Shown here piece after piece: positions 10,986-23,800 of a DNA stretch of 64,000 nucleotides. Origin of the DNA: Platerodrilus igneus (lineage: Eukaryota; Arthropoda; Insecta; Coleoptera; Lycidae); contig JARFIW010000453.1 in the NCBI GenBank assembly GCA_036346225.1, positions 5,580,001 to 5,644,000 on the forward strand, written 5' to 3'. Below the pieces are notes generated by a model. It saw nothing but the letters and a program-made list of their open reading frames with translations, ran no database searches and was not told the origin of the DNA. Each line of letters starts with the position of its first letter. Within the stretch, counting starts at the first letter, position 1. The position numbers and the translations under genes were made by a program.

Positions 10986-11999
10986 AATCTTAATCTTAAT
11001 AATCAAATAGTTTAGTAACCATATTGTGTTACTCGTTAAAAGGCGCTTCACAAATGATTGTGTAAAATAATGTAATGAAAATTATTTGCAATAACAAGAG
11101 TTCTTTATTTTCAAACCTTTTGTACATGCCTTTTCAATAACTTGCAGCCATAAAGGAATTCAAAAAGCACGCACAACACTTTACCTTCAACTAATCGCTA
11201 ACAGAACAAATATTAACTTCCAAAATTACGACGCTATTTCTTATCTTCCTCATTAACTTAATATCAAAGACTACAACTAACTAATTCAAGCACTAATTAT
11301 TAATTTACATAGAGTAAATTATATCGACAGTAACTCATATCACATCTTCCAAAGCTTTAAACTATAATATATTGTAATCAAAGCTTCGATCAGAACTGAA
11401 CTCCTATATCTACGACGGCAATTTATATACATATTCAAAAACTCTAGACTATTCTAAAACGTAAAGAAATTATGCAACTAACGTATAGAATGACTTATTA
11501 TAATCAAAAATAACTCTAAAATGTAAAACGCTTGACCGTGTCAATCAAAACCATATGAAAAATGAAGTACCGCCGGGACCCATCAATCATCCTTTGTGTA
11601 CGTCTCACTTACGATCCAATATAATTATTCTTGTTAGAGGCAGACCGATCAGTGCTACATTGCTCTCCCTGTTAAAGCTGTTCTGTGCCAAATCATTATG
11701 TGAGTAGGACGTTGGAAGTCGCTGTGGCGGTAAGGACAGTTGAAACCACTTCTGCAGTTTTCATGTCGATAGAAGTAGCAATCAACACTTTCCATATATT
11801 GCGCCGTAGCACGTGAATTATATCCACACACCAAAATCTGGACTCTGCCTTTCTGGCACTATACCACTAGCATATTTCTCTCACCCTCCAGTCAAATTCA
11901 TCGATCACGACCGATCTTGGGTATGGTCAACTTCTTTTCTTCAAAGTTATTCATTTTACCGTTGAAGGCCAATAACGCCTATCACAGATTCGACTTACC
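10986..11999 (-). repeat. 3' end and LTR-like region of gypsy copy 2
   Basis: On the minus strand this lies directly 3' of pol copy 2. The part at about 11000-11680 resembles the LTR-like blocks at 28123-28840 and 41702-49908 (shared CTTTGATTACAATAT, TTAATAATTAGTG, and a TGTA..GATCGGT start). I therefore read it as the 3' LTR. Exact ends are not defined. Confidence 0.5.
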
Positions 12000-14713
12000 A
12001 GAAAACTGTTGCTTGGTTAAATGGTAGAAGCCCCGATGTCGGTCCTTTAGCCGTATGGGTTTCTAACCTCTGGTTATTGTTGAGGAAGTTATCCAGACCA
12101 CAAAATTTATTTTTACGCACTAAAGTCAAGTCTTCCGAACATATCGAGGCCGGCCGTTACGTAATGTGTGAAGGAGTATTCTGATAGCACATCAAATAGG
12201 TTACCTAGAGTCACTTCCGTGACCTCAAATCTCGCTTTGCCTGTGCCGCTGTACGGGAACATGAACTAATCATAGTTCGGTCCAGACTTTTGTTCATCTT
12301 CACGAGCGTAACTGTTTGTTCGTTTCACTACTTGCCGTTCTTTGGCATTATCAGCGCTATCACGATTGTAGGGTGCCAACCAGATAACGTGCACCACTAT
12401 TGTTCTTTTTTTTTGAGAGCTTACAATTTCAGTATATTACGTCGTTAATAATTTTTAAAACTTCTCACGGACCCTTCTAATGTCTTTATAACTTTAGCGA
12501 CAGTCCACGCTTCCGTCTAGGGTTGCTTAGTCACACAAGGTCACTCTCTTAAAAATAAGACTCCTGTGCTTTGATGTCATATCTGGTTTTCATTCAACCT
12601 GGATATTTTTCTTAACGTCACCATGGAGGTCATGCATTTTGCGATTCAGTTTCTCGACGTAAATCCTACCCACTATGTCATTTCCAGGCTTACACGCAAA
12701 TTGTAGATCACACGGTAGACGTCTCAGAATGGCACATGCACGTGTCTGTCCAGTGCTCTCATGAACCGAAAACCGATAGGCCAATAAAAATAGATGTAAA
12801 TATTGGTCTCAGTCTCTTTGATGTTGGGAGACCACATTGAAAAGGCACTTGCCCAAAGTGCGGTTCCTGCGTTCTACCATACTATCCGATTGCGGATGCA
12901 AGGGTGTTGTTTGGGTCTTTCTCAACCCCAGTAACCGGCAAAGTTCTTGGAATAATGCTAACAAATTTCTACCCTGATCGGATTGCAACTGCATAGGAAC
13001 TCTAAAATGGCAGAATAGTTCTTTACCAGCACTTCAGCGACGGCTGCAGCTTCTTGGTTTGGTATAGTATACGCTTCGCTCCACTACGTAAAATAGTCTA
13101 TGGCTACCAAGATGAAGTTATTTCTTCAGGCAACCTCAGGGAATGGACTGGCAATATTGATTCCCACTCTCTCAAAAGGGCTCCCACGTTGTACTGTCTC
13201 ATTGGAGCCTGGAGCCTTATTGTTTCTCAAAGGTGCACACGGCTGACACGTACCGCGCCACCCTTTTACAGCGTCCTTGCAGTTTACCCAGTATAATCTT
13301 GCTCGGATTTTTTTCCAGGGTCTTCTTAATGCAGAAGTGTCTTTCTGAGATCTCATTATGCAGATGTCCTAAAACCTCCGATGTTCGGTTTTTAGAAACG
13401 ACCACCTGAATCGTACTCACGGATCCATATCCATTCTCCAAGGATCGCACCAATAGTCCATTCTTTGCTTTCAGGAAATCCCATTGCGCGCAGTACGATT
13501 TCAGGGTGCTACTCAATGGGATAATGTCCTGGAGGGACGTTTTCCTTTGTCTTTCTAACCCAGAAAGACGTCTACGTCTTTGTCACTCTCCTGTTTCGTT
13601 TGCATCTGTAGAGGTTGCCAATTGTCATTGATTACGGTTGTCCGACTATGTAGATCACACGTTGTATCTAACCGTGAACCATAGCTATTATTTTCGGGGT
13701 AAGACCGTCTTGCAAGCGCATCCACACTATGATGACTTGTACCAGCACGGTGTTCGGTGTAGAAGCTGTACTCCTGCAACCTTTCTGTGCATCTGACGAC
13801 TTGCCTTTTGTGGTTTCTAAACTGTAATAGCCACTTCAGGGCGACATGGTCGGTTCTCAGGCGCAATTTTCTCCTATAGAGATATTTTTACTAAAGTTCT
13901 ACGGATTTCACCACAGCCAACAGTTCCTGCCTTGTAACGCAATAATTTAATTCTGGTTTTGAGATGACCTTGCTAAAGCAACCAATGACTCGCTTATACC
14001 CGTCTTGCATCTGTGATTAGTACACTTCCGATGGCGACATTACTTGCGTCTGTATCCAAGATCAATTTGCCTTTTGACGGAGGATAACTTAAGATCGAAG
14101 GTGTTGTCAATAAATGTCTTTGTGGTTGGAATGCATTCTGGCAATCTTTATCACAAACATAATCACACCATTTTCAGTCAGCTTGATCAAGGGTTTGGCT
14201 ATATCCGCAATCCCGGAAACGAATCTTCTATTGTAAGTGCGCTATTTTAAAAAGTCTTTTGACGTCGACCACTCATGTATAGCTTTAATCTTCTCCGGAA
14301 CCGGCCGGACTCAGTTGCGTGAAACTACGTGCCCTAGGTATTATACCTTTTCGCCTAGTAGGTGAAACTTTTTTGGACTCAGTTTCAGATTGGTATCTCT
14401 GAGTCTTCGTGACACTCGTTCTAAATTTTTCAAGTGTTTCCTAAACGACTTACCAATCTCGATCGTGTTATCCAAATACATAAGTCACATTTTGTACGCA
14501 AGATGTTATCCACTAAACGCTCGAAGGTGGCAGGAGTCAAATGGCATGACTGTAAATTGCCCTATGCCAGTACCAATAGTGAAATTAGCCTTTGCCCGAT
14601 CTTTGGATTTCATATTCAATTGCCAGTAGTTACTCCTCAAATTCAAGTTTGGTAACATCGCGACCCTAAAAGTGTATATAGGGTATCGTCAAACCTTGGA
14701 AGTGGGGTAGCTA
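12000..14713 (-). pseudogene. Ty3/gypsy pol fragment, copy 2 (inverted, decayed)
   Basis: Same pol as copy 1, on the opposite strand and in better condition. RT is at about 14100-14700. The RNase H linker is at 13555-13866 (RLRTDHVALKWLLQF, TEHRAGTSHHSVDAL). The integrase zinc region is at 13126-13516 (GHLHNEISERHF). The integrase core end is at 12809-12994 (QSDQGRN, TTPLHPQSDSMVERRNRT, the second Asp and the Glu region), with the C-terminus near 12400-12590. Frameshifts separate these blocks. The 5' end is cut inside RT at about 14713, directly against FB2 arm sequence, so gag and protease are absent. The retroelement family is well supported; the clade is not resolved. Confidence 0.75.
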
Positions 14714-15371
14714 TTCTGCAGAGATATGCTTTTAAGTTTAGAAAGGCTCAGAACAAAAAGGGCGACTCTTGGAGCAAAAGGCGGGAAGGGTATGTATATT
14801 CTTTTCGGGTAGCTTTTGGAACAAGAAAGGAGAAGGACGTTTATTCTTGTTGATTCCGTAAAAAAATCGAATTTAAGCTATCCGATGGTGGTGCGCAATT
14901 CATACTGCAGAACCTGTGTTTTTAGGTCTAGAGAGGCTCAGAACAAGAAGTTGGCTGTTGGAACAATAGGAGAAAGGTATGGTCTTGTTTAGCTAGAGTT
15001 TAACTTTTGTTTTTAGGTTTTTGATTTGATTTATAGGACTATCCCCTTTAAACAATGTTTGGAATAACTAAAGCAACGTTTTGCGACAGTCAAATCTTTG
15101 ATTTGCCAAAAAAGGGGCGACAGCAAAAAAAGATTGTTTTGGTTTTTCTGAAGTATTATTTAGAGACTGTATTATCCTTTTGTAATAACTAAAACAATGA
15201 TTAGCGAGCGTCAAAGTCTCTTGTATTTTCGAAAGTAAGGGCGCAAGCAGAAATATTGGTTCTATCTGTTTTTTGAAGAATGGAATTGGAATACTGTAGT
15301 ACAAAGTTAGAACAACCTGCAACAACTTTCAAAATCATAATTTTTAAAAAACATAGTGCTAACTTCACGCT
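14714..15371 (-). repeat. FB2 right arm
   Basis: Reverse complement of the left arm, with at least two diverged ~145 bp tandem units (about 15060-15200 and 15200-15330), ending TGCTAACTTCACGCT at 15371. Confidence 0.7.
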
Positions 15372-17189
15372 TATTACTTGAAACGTCTATCTATGGCAGC
15401 ATATCGTTTCAGGTTTTCATTTCATACTATAGGACTTTTCTTCGAAATTTTACGATTTTTGCATCCGAGGGATGGAAGACCATATGGCAGCTAATAAAAG
15501 ACCCAAACAATAGCAAAGGAAAGATGATACTTTTATTCACTGTTCATAAGGATTTGTACCACGCTATCAAAAAGAGCTATAATTTTTAAGTTATCTCGTT
15601 TCATTATAGGACAATTGGAGAAGTAATCTTCTTTCATACTTTACTTAAGATAAGGACATTGCTATTATAATAGTACAGAAAAAAGTTAGTTTATTTAATT
15701 TTCTCATGCAATCTATCTAGTTTAAGGTCTTTTGAAATAATTCGAAGAATAATGATCATTCGAATCTTCTTCCAGGGCGTAATTGATCAAGAACCGAAAC
15801 AAAACTAGATACTTACCATTGACGTAAACCTCGATAGTGATTAGAACTCAAATGTCATTAAACAGTTTTAAGATTGTAGTATTTTCTCAAACATAGTCAA
15901 GAAACTTAAAACAATTTTTGAATTAAAATATAATTTATGAGGTCACGTACCAAGCAACATTTTCGCGAATCACTGAAGTCCTAGTTTGTGGAATTAACTT
16001 ACCAAGAAACTAAATGTTTGACGTGTAACGTCTTATTGACGTAAGCAGCTACATGTACGTAACTTTTAATTGTAGCTTTAAGCTCAATAACAATTATAAA
16101 ACAATTTAAATTAGTTTAAAATTTTATTATAGTTAACTGAAGGTGCATATTATTAACTTTCACTAACCTAATCGTTTAAAAGAGTGGAAGTCTAGTAACA
16201 ATAGACAATTGTATGTGCCATTTTACAATGCAATTTCTTCAATTATCAAAGTAAGTGATAAATAATCAATTCTAACTATTTTAAGTTGCCTTGGGGTATT
16301 AATGATGGAACTGAAACCGCTCTTACATAACTTTTGCACTGGTAAGTGAAATGCGTAATACTTAACAATAAAAAAAAGCCCAAGTGACTGATTGTAAACA
16401 GCTTTAGACAGAAGGTATAAGCGTTACCACGGCATAGCTCAGGCATAGCCCCAGAAGAAGGTACGAGAGTGGTCTTAGGTTTGTTCTTTACTTAGTCATA
16501 CAACAAGTGAAAAGGTGAAAGGAAAATGCCATTATCTCTAATACTCCTACAAAAGAATGGAACAATGCACAAAAAGAGAGGTAAAGACTATCATACTGAC
16601 ACTAAAATAAACATCCCGAGGAGATTCTATAGCGGTTTCCACTGCATGCCAAAATAATCGTTCGTGTTTTTAATTCAAATAAATATTTAATGTAACAAAC
16701 AATTTAGTTATCCAAAAACAATTTTTCCAAGAGAACGGTCGCTTCTACATTATGGGGTATTTTCTTCAATGAGGTATTTTACAAGGGTTAACATTCTAAT
16801 TCATTTTACAACTAATAAGCAACTCTGTATGAAATTCCTAAACATTGGAAATTTAGTTTGTCACTTAGCTTTATTCATTACTTTAAGTAAATGAGGTATT
16901 AAAACTGCTCCGATATCGTTCTAATAATTCACATTACAAACAAGACATTAGCAGCCATAAAAAACAGCGCTTACTTTATTAATTTGAATAAACGATAAGC
17001 GTTGAACTAGTTTACCAAACCGTAAAAATGAAAGATCAAAATCGAATCCTGCGCGATGGAAGATGTTCACAAGCAATATCTTTAGGCATTTATTTAGCCA
17101 GACGTGAGCTTGGCGTTCCCTTGCATTTAACACGCCATTACAACCAACAACTGTTCCAATATTAAATAATAACCCGCGTGGTTGGTGGT
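15372..17189. other. AT-rich stretch without recognised features
   Basis: ORFs here are short (77 aa at 15356-15589, 82 aa at 16948-17196) and show no motif I recognise. Confidence 0.4.
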
Positions 17190-17768
17190 TACCCATCGGG
17201 CGCCTTCCCAGGTGGCGAATAGGTGGGACCCAGTGTCACCGTTCGAGTAATCGTTCGCTGCCATTGGGTTTTGTGACAGAATAAGCCTAGCACTCGTAGT
17301 GAGCCACCAAACCCCTACTGCTACATGAGCCGGTAGCGGTCTGCAGAGGGGTTCAGTCCACCTCGTGTTTGTGCCGTGCGAAGCGACCCGTGTCGGTCAG
17401 ATGACGCGATTCTGGTGGTTGAGCTACACGTGAAACGGATTTAGCTCCTTAGTGTCTTGCAACACGCCACTTTGACCCAAATTTCACTTAAACGGGTGTC
17501 GAGATTAACCCATCTCGATCAATCGGCTATGTCGTCGGGTCAGACCACCGACTGGATGAGCTCTTGGATGTGGAGGGCGTGCAGCCGGTACAGTGAGGGA
17601 GCAGCACATGCTGCATGTGTACTGCTACAAAGCTGTATGCGGGCTCGTGCGTCAGTCACTTTCGGGGGAGTTATATCTTCCTGATAGCTCTGGTGATGTC
17701 CTATACACCCCAATTTGGGCTTCGTGGCGGGTGGGGAGCTGGGAAGATGAGTCTTTTTTTTAGTTAAC
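17190..17768 (+). promoter_or_regulatory. LINE 5' UTR
   Basis: GC-rich leader before the ORF1 start. LINE internal promoters lie in this region, but I see no specific element. Confidence 0.45.
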
Positions 17769-18457
17769 ATGGATCCTATATGTAATGTAGCTGATCCAGA
17801 GGGTGCGTCCTCGGACACCCCTCAAGTTTTGTTGCAAGTCCCACAGAAAAAGCCACAACAAAATCAACAACAGCAGTCTCAAGCTGGGGAGAAGGTCATG
17901 CCAGAGGAATGGTAACAACAGCGCCCACAGAAAAAACGCATCAGTGGGGCTGAACAGAAAAGAAAAAGGAAGGCTCGTTTGGCTGCCCAGGAGGGTGCGG
18001 TGGAAAAGGCGGGCCCTGTAGTTGACTCATCTGCGGCACAATCTGGAACCAGCCAAACACCTTCCACCTCAAAACCATCTACCTCCGCTCCCAGGTCTGC
18101 AGAGACCAGGGTGCGGAACATGAAAAGCGCCAGGTCTGAGGGTACCTTTCCGAAAGTAGACCGCGGAAGAGGGGCTGTCAGACCGGTACTAATCAGCCCA
18201 TCGCTGGCAGCTACGGGGAGGCTGCCGCTAGGCACTTCCACGTGGCTATCGTAGACAAGAATACCCCATGGGGCAAAATCACCAAGGTTCAAGCAGAATC
18301 CTTGCAACTAGCCATTGAGAGGGCACTGGACGACCTTTTGTTCTCCCTTCCCAACGACAGTGCTCTTCCAACCTTTAGGAAGTGGGCGTACTCGGGCGAG
18401 ATCTTCTGGATCTGGTGTGAGAATGACCACTCCCTAGCATGGACTTTTATGTAAGGT
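17769..18457 (+). pseudogene. LINE ORF1 (gag-like), 5' part
   Basis: Starts ATG GAT CCT at 17769. Gln-rich and Lys/Arg-rich N-terminus, then Ser/Thr/Pro-rich linker, then the LINE gag region from about 18217. The latter includes a patch ending FRKWAYSGEIFWIWCENDHS and SLAW, typical of the ORF1 RNA-binding domain. Lesions: an in-frame TAA at 17913-17915 and a frameshift near 18220-18245. The frame is cut at 18458 by an insertion and resumes near 20243. ORF1 proteins bind LINE RNA in the ribonucleoprotein; this copy cannot make a full one. Confidence 0.65.
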
Positions 18458-20237
18458 TTTTTTTCGTGGCCCCACGTTGGGCGCCAAATTTCTGTTACGT
18501 TTTTCTCATCGTGGCCGCCACGTTGGGCGCCAAATTTATGCTACGTTGGCTCGTAGCCGTACGTAACACCAAGAAAATCAAAGAAATGACCGGGCTCAAT
18601 CGGAGAGTAGGGGGGTTTGTAGAAAGCAGACTGACATATAATGTATGCGGCTGTAAGGAGTTAGTGACAATACCTGCAAAAAAATCAGTTAAGCAAACCT
18701 AAAAAAAAAAATAAGCATAGCAGCAATGAAACGTCTAAGTTATTCAGTACTTTGTAGAATGTAAATAAAACTGTTTAGATAAACTATATAATATAATCAC
18801 GATAAAAGCATTACAAAGATTTTTATCACAAAGTGAGGTAATATTGGGGAGTAGCAGAAACGTTTCCTCACACACCAATTAGACATAAAGCAGATAAAAT
18901 TTTAACAAAATATAAATATGTAAACACAATTAATATTAGTCCAGTAATATTGATTTTTTTTTCTTTTATGCAAAATAGCATGCAAGTCTATGGTAAAAGG
19001 TCTCAGAACGCCGAAGGTATGGCAAAGCAACGGACAGGTATTTAAAGTAAAAAATACAAGTAGGAAATAGTTCAACTTACAGAAAGTCCTTTAGGAACGC
19101 TTCCTGGCATTTGAAGTGTGGGATTCACGAGGTCCTGCACTAGCGAAGCACTTCACCCTTTACTGGGAGGGTGTTGATGGAATTTCTCACACTTTACACT
19201 AATCACGCCTACGTATTTCACTAGTGTTAGCAGCAGACATTATCATGCTGATGGAACTATGTAGCATTGATAAATTTCTTGTTAATTCTATTTCCTGAGA
19301 CAATAATTTCGAAATACTTTGTAACACAAATCAAAAAAAGATGGTAATAAAAATTTAGAATCACGGGCTTTCAAGGCACGATGTATTGCATTAAACTAAC
19401 AGGAACGTGGAGGTGTTTTATTTGCTACCTATGGTAACAAAGAAAAATCTAATGTTTTTGAATAACGAAATTTGCGTAAGTAATGTTCTATTTTAGATAC
19501 TTTGAGGTTAGAAAATTTAGAAACTACAGTATCACAACTGTATCATAAAGGACCACGAAGACTAGATCGCACACCCAGTTCAGATAAAAAAGGACAACGC
19601 CACAAAAAAACACAACCAGCAAAGCAACGTGTATCACTAAAAACCGTGTCGTGCTTGTAGTCAATCAATATAAAATCACTATTACTATCTTCAAAGCAAA
19701 ACGGAAAGCAGTATTTTTACCGTAATTAATATATAGAAAACCAAGCACGAAACTAACAACGTAATGTAATTAACATATAGGAACAAAAGAACAAACTCAC
19801 AACGTAACGTAATTAACATATAGGAACAAAAGACAAACTCGAACTCTTCGCTATTACAACCGCTTATCGACTCTTATCTAAACTTGTATATCCACATAAG
19901 GAACTCCAAATAAAAGAATGCAGCACTTCTATCTACATAATTAATTACCGCGGTTTATCATTTCCGATAAGTTGGGAAAGTAATTTACGAATAATCCAAT
20001 TTAAATTCGTTCCTCGCAATTTATTTATGAATGAAAATCAATCCTCAACTAAACTACTTTTAAAATTAATACACGCGAGTTAAATTGCATATGATTCTGA
20101 AACCTATGCGGAAGTATTTCCTTTATACAAACAGCGATCCACTCATTATAAATAAAATATAGAAATAATAATTGCGGAAAGGTATTTACTATTTGAGAAA
20201 ACGTAAAATGTTACACTTAATAAAAATGCACGTTACA
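18458..20237 (-). mobile_element. Insertion in LINE ORF1, probable LTR-retroelement remnant
   Basis: AAGGT at 18453-18457 and 20238-20242 brackets this 1,780 bp block, and the LINE frame continues across it, so it is an insertion. Read on the minus strand, 20237 to 18539 starts TGTAACG and ends ..GTAGCA, like an LTR, followed by TAAATTTGGCGCCCAACG, a primer-binding-site-like sequence. That primer region is present twice with a 45 bp period (from 18465 and from 18510). No protein is coded. A 38 bp motif is duplicated near 19755-19840. The insertion is well supported; its LTR identity is tentative. Confidence 0.5.
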
Positions 20238-20242
20238 AAGGT

Positions 20243-20640
20243 ATCAGAACGTTGGCAACATCCCACAATTGTGGGAGGCTGCACGCCTTACAGTCGTCTA
20301 GGTGGGACTGCTACCTAAACTTCTGAAGGCGGCACTATAGATTCTGGGGTCCCCGGAAGACATGGATGTCGTCCAAAGGCGTCTGCGTGCTCAGAACCCC
20401 TGGGCTGACACGTCCAAAAGGTGCGTCTTTCGCACCGCCAGCAGAGATCAACCCCAAGGGAGGTTGATAGTCTTTGGCGTTGAGGAAGACGCGATGGAGA
20501 TTATCAACAGCAGGGGAGGCAAGCTGCATTACAAGCTCACCTCCCTAAACCCTAAAATCCAAAAGACTCAACCTGCTGCAAAGGCAGCCCAACGGACTGC
20601 TGCGCAACAGCAGAGTCAACCGTCACCTCCTGAGCAGTAG
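20243..20640 (+). pseudogene. LINE ORF1, 3' part
   Basis: Resumes the gag-like frame (PQLWEAARLTVV, LLPKLLKAAL, PEDMDVVQRRLRAQNP, GRLIVFGVEE) and ends SPPEQ stop at 20638-20640. Stops interrupt the stretch before 20362. No CCHC knuckle is visible. Confidence 0.65.
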
Positions 20641-20820
20641 AACAAGCTCGCTCTTGCAGCAACCTCAGAAGGCTGACGTAGGCAAACGATCGACAGCGTC
20701 AAACAGTCAGATGGACACATCAGACTCTGATCCGCTGCTAGCGGGGTGGCTGGAGAAGGAATGTCGAAAAGCGTCACCGCCCAGTGAGGCGTAAAATGTA
20801 TGCCAATCCCTTGTAGATCA

Positions 20821-23800
20821 ATGGCGACTCTAAATGTAATACAGGTAAACCTACAACATTGCCGGGCGGCTGCAGCATAATTATGCAGACACTTTAGCAA
20901 TATGCAAAACATTACCCTTATCCAAAAACCCTGGGTGGTAAGCTCAGGAATCTCGGGAATGGGAAGCCTAAATGGTACTATCTTTGCGGCCAGTAACCAA
21001 TCTAATACTAGGGCATGCATCTACCTACCCAGGCACATCAATGCTCTAGTCCTACCACAACTGAGTGACCGTGATGTCTCAGCCGTCCAGATCAGTTGCA
21101 GGATGGGAGGAATTACTGATATAATCCTGGTTTTAGTCTATTTTCCAATTGACCAAAACCCACCCCCTCTAGAGCTGGCGGCAGTCATTGATCATTGCGA
21201 TAGGTACAAAAAGCATCCTATTATCGGATGCGACTCCAACGTACACCATACGGTATGGGGCAGCGTTGACACAAACCCTAGAGGAAAAGTACTGCTCAAA
21301 TACATATCGAGTAAGAATCTGGAGATCCTTAACTGGGGCAGCAAACCCACGGTTTTGACATCTCGCTTTCAGACAGTCATCGACTTAACCCGGCAGACAT
21401 TTCAAGACATATCTTGAACTGGCAGATAACGCCTAAAGCAACACTGTCAGATCACAGATTGTTAAGTTTTAAAATAAAGGCAGCAGAAGTTGCCAATAAA
21501 AAATATAGGAACCCAAAAGCGACCAACAAGTCTATCTATTTAGGCAGCCTAGAGGTACGACTTTTGGCACTACAAGGCATCGACAACCCCAAAACAATAA
21601 AAGAGCTACAAAGATAGTCGGTCTCGCTTCAGACTTCATTGTAGACTTCTTTGTACAGGCATGCCTGGTCAGGACAGATTCTAATCGCTCCATCTTCCCA
21701 TGGTGGTAGCTACAGAATTTGAAAAAGATCTTAGGCAAACTGTTCAACAAGGCAAAAACACCAGAAGTATGGCTGACTGGGAGTACCTTCGGGTGGAGCA
21801 TTGGGGACTTGGCCGCAAGCATAGCGGCCCTTAATTAAATTATAATGACTGGGAGGCCTATAAAAGTCACCAAGGACTATACAAAATGACAATTAGAAGA
21901 CGACAGAGAGATTCTTGGAAGATCTTCTGTAACTCAGTCAAGTCTGTCAATGCAATCTCTCGCATTAACAGAATTTTGTCCAAAGATCCTCGTCATCAAC
22001 TATGCTGCCTGAAACGTGCGGATGGTACGTACACCACCAACGAGACAGAAACAGCTGAGTTACTTATGGACACCCACTTTCCAGGTAGTGTATCACAACT
22101 TTCCACATACGGGGTAGGACCAACCCAGCTCGCCCCCTATTGGGGCCGACCGGGAGGTTTCAAACAGGGTAATGGATGAAAGGAAAATCAAATTGGCCAT
22201 CTCAACTCGCAAACCGTTTAAGTCCCCTGGAATGGATGGCATCTTCCCCGCCCTACTACAGTGGGGTGTGGAGAGGTAGGCATCATTCCTTGTGGTACTT
22301 GTTAGGGGCTGTATTGCTTTTAGATACATCCCCAGCAGCTGGAGAGAGGTTAGAGTTTTTTCATTTCTAAACCAGGTCGGAAGGATTACTCTCAGGCTAA
22401 ATTCTACAGACCGATCAGTCTTACGTCTTTTTTGCTAAAGACCTTGGAGTGGCTGAGCAACAATGATATGAAGAAGATGATAATGCTTTTTTATCCATTT
22501 CACCTAAACCAGCACGCTTTTATACCAGGAAAATCCACGAAGTCTGCCCTCCACGCTGTTGTAGAACTGATTGAAAAACCCTTAACAATAACATGTCCGC
22601 CTTAGGCGCATTTGTTGATATTGAGGGTGCGTTTAGCGAAACCACCTTCGCAAGTATTGATAGAGCTCTGGCAGGCACATGCAGCGGAGGGCACTCTTCT
22701 GCAGCTGACTATGCAGATTCTGCGGTATCGACGGGTACACATTAATGTTGGGGAAACCTTAGTAGTTAGGGCGGTAGGTAAATGCTGTCTTCAGGGAGGG
22801 GAGTGCTTTCACCGCTACTATGGAACATAGTAGTGGACAGCCTTCTCTCTAACGCCTTAACGAGGCAGGTTTCTACACGATAGGGTATGCGGACGACATA
22901 GCTATCTTAGTAGTCGGCAAATTTGAACAGGTGCTGTGCAACTTAATGCAAGCAGCACTAAGGATCACGGAGCTATGGTGCTCCAAGAACTCCCTAACAA
23001 TTAACCTCAATAAAACGGGACTGGTTCTGTTCACCAATAAAAGGAAACTGATATTAACTAGATTGCCAACGCTCTTCCAAATTTTACTGCTCCTATCAGA
23101 AGAGGTCAAGTACCTGGGCGTCATACTTGACAAGAAGCTGAATTAGGCCAAACACTAACAAGCAAAATTACCGAAGCCAACCAAGTGTTTTGGCAATGTA
23201 AACGTGCCATAGGTAAACTTTGGGGGTCTTCCACCAAAGGCTGTCCTGTGGCTATATACCACGATAAAAAGCCGATGCTCTTCTACGGCGCTGTAGTCTG
23301 GTGGCCCAGGACCAGACTGGCTCATGCATTCATGCTTACTCATATCCAAAGAGTGGCCTGTCAAGGCATCACGGGTGCAATGCGATCTACACCTACTGCA
23401 GCTTTAGAAGCCATCCTAGGCCTCACTCCGCTGGACCTACATGTGGAAGAGATGGCTTTGAGAGTGGCAATGAGGCTGCGGTTCAAAGGTTTATGGATCG
23501 ACAAGGGAGGCGGTGGTAGACACCACAACATACTAGGAGAGGCGGTGCGGAACACCCCTCTCTTGGGAGGAGTAGTAGATGCGATCGTACCCATAATGAT
23601 CTCCAAGAGGGGCTTTGAGGTTTGTCTGAACACCGAGAACGCTTCCATAACGGAGATCTCCATCTATAGAAATTGCTCCAAACAAATGAAGGTACCGGGG
23701 CATGCATCTTTTACGATTACCTAGACCGTCACGAAAGTGTTACGCTGGGTAGACTGGTAACTGTTTTCCAAGCGGAGGTCATAGCCATCATGCATGGTGC

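Larger units (their letters stand above)
6061..15371. mobile_element. Second Foldback-like composite element FB2, filled with nested insertions
   Basis: Termini AGCGTGAAGTTAGCA at 6061 and its complement ending at 15371 begin matching arms of about 500-650 bp. Both arms contain diverged tandem units of ~145-190 bp (markers such as TTTAGTTATT.CAAA and TTGTTCTGAGCC). The terminal motif GCGTGAAGTTAGC is shared with FB1, but the arm repeat is not. No convincing 9 bp duplication remains (TTGAACATG against TATTACTTG). The interior holds a SINE, two Ty3/gypsy fragments and a 1.2 kb stretch I cannot assign. Left-arm sequence resumes at 10805-10985, showing that the inner material was inserted later. 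Arm similarity is clear; the claim that 6061-15371 was one transposition unit is inference. Confidence 0.6.

Noticed and set aside
6052..15380. 9 bp duplication for FB2 (TTGAACATG / TATTACTTG)
   Set aside because: Only 5 of 9 positions agree, near what chance alignment could give.
17540..18307. Minus-strand ORFs opposite LINE ORF1
   Set aside because: GC-rich LINE sequence opens the antisense frame; the plus frame matches LINE gag.
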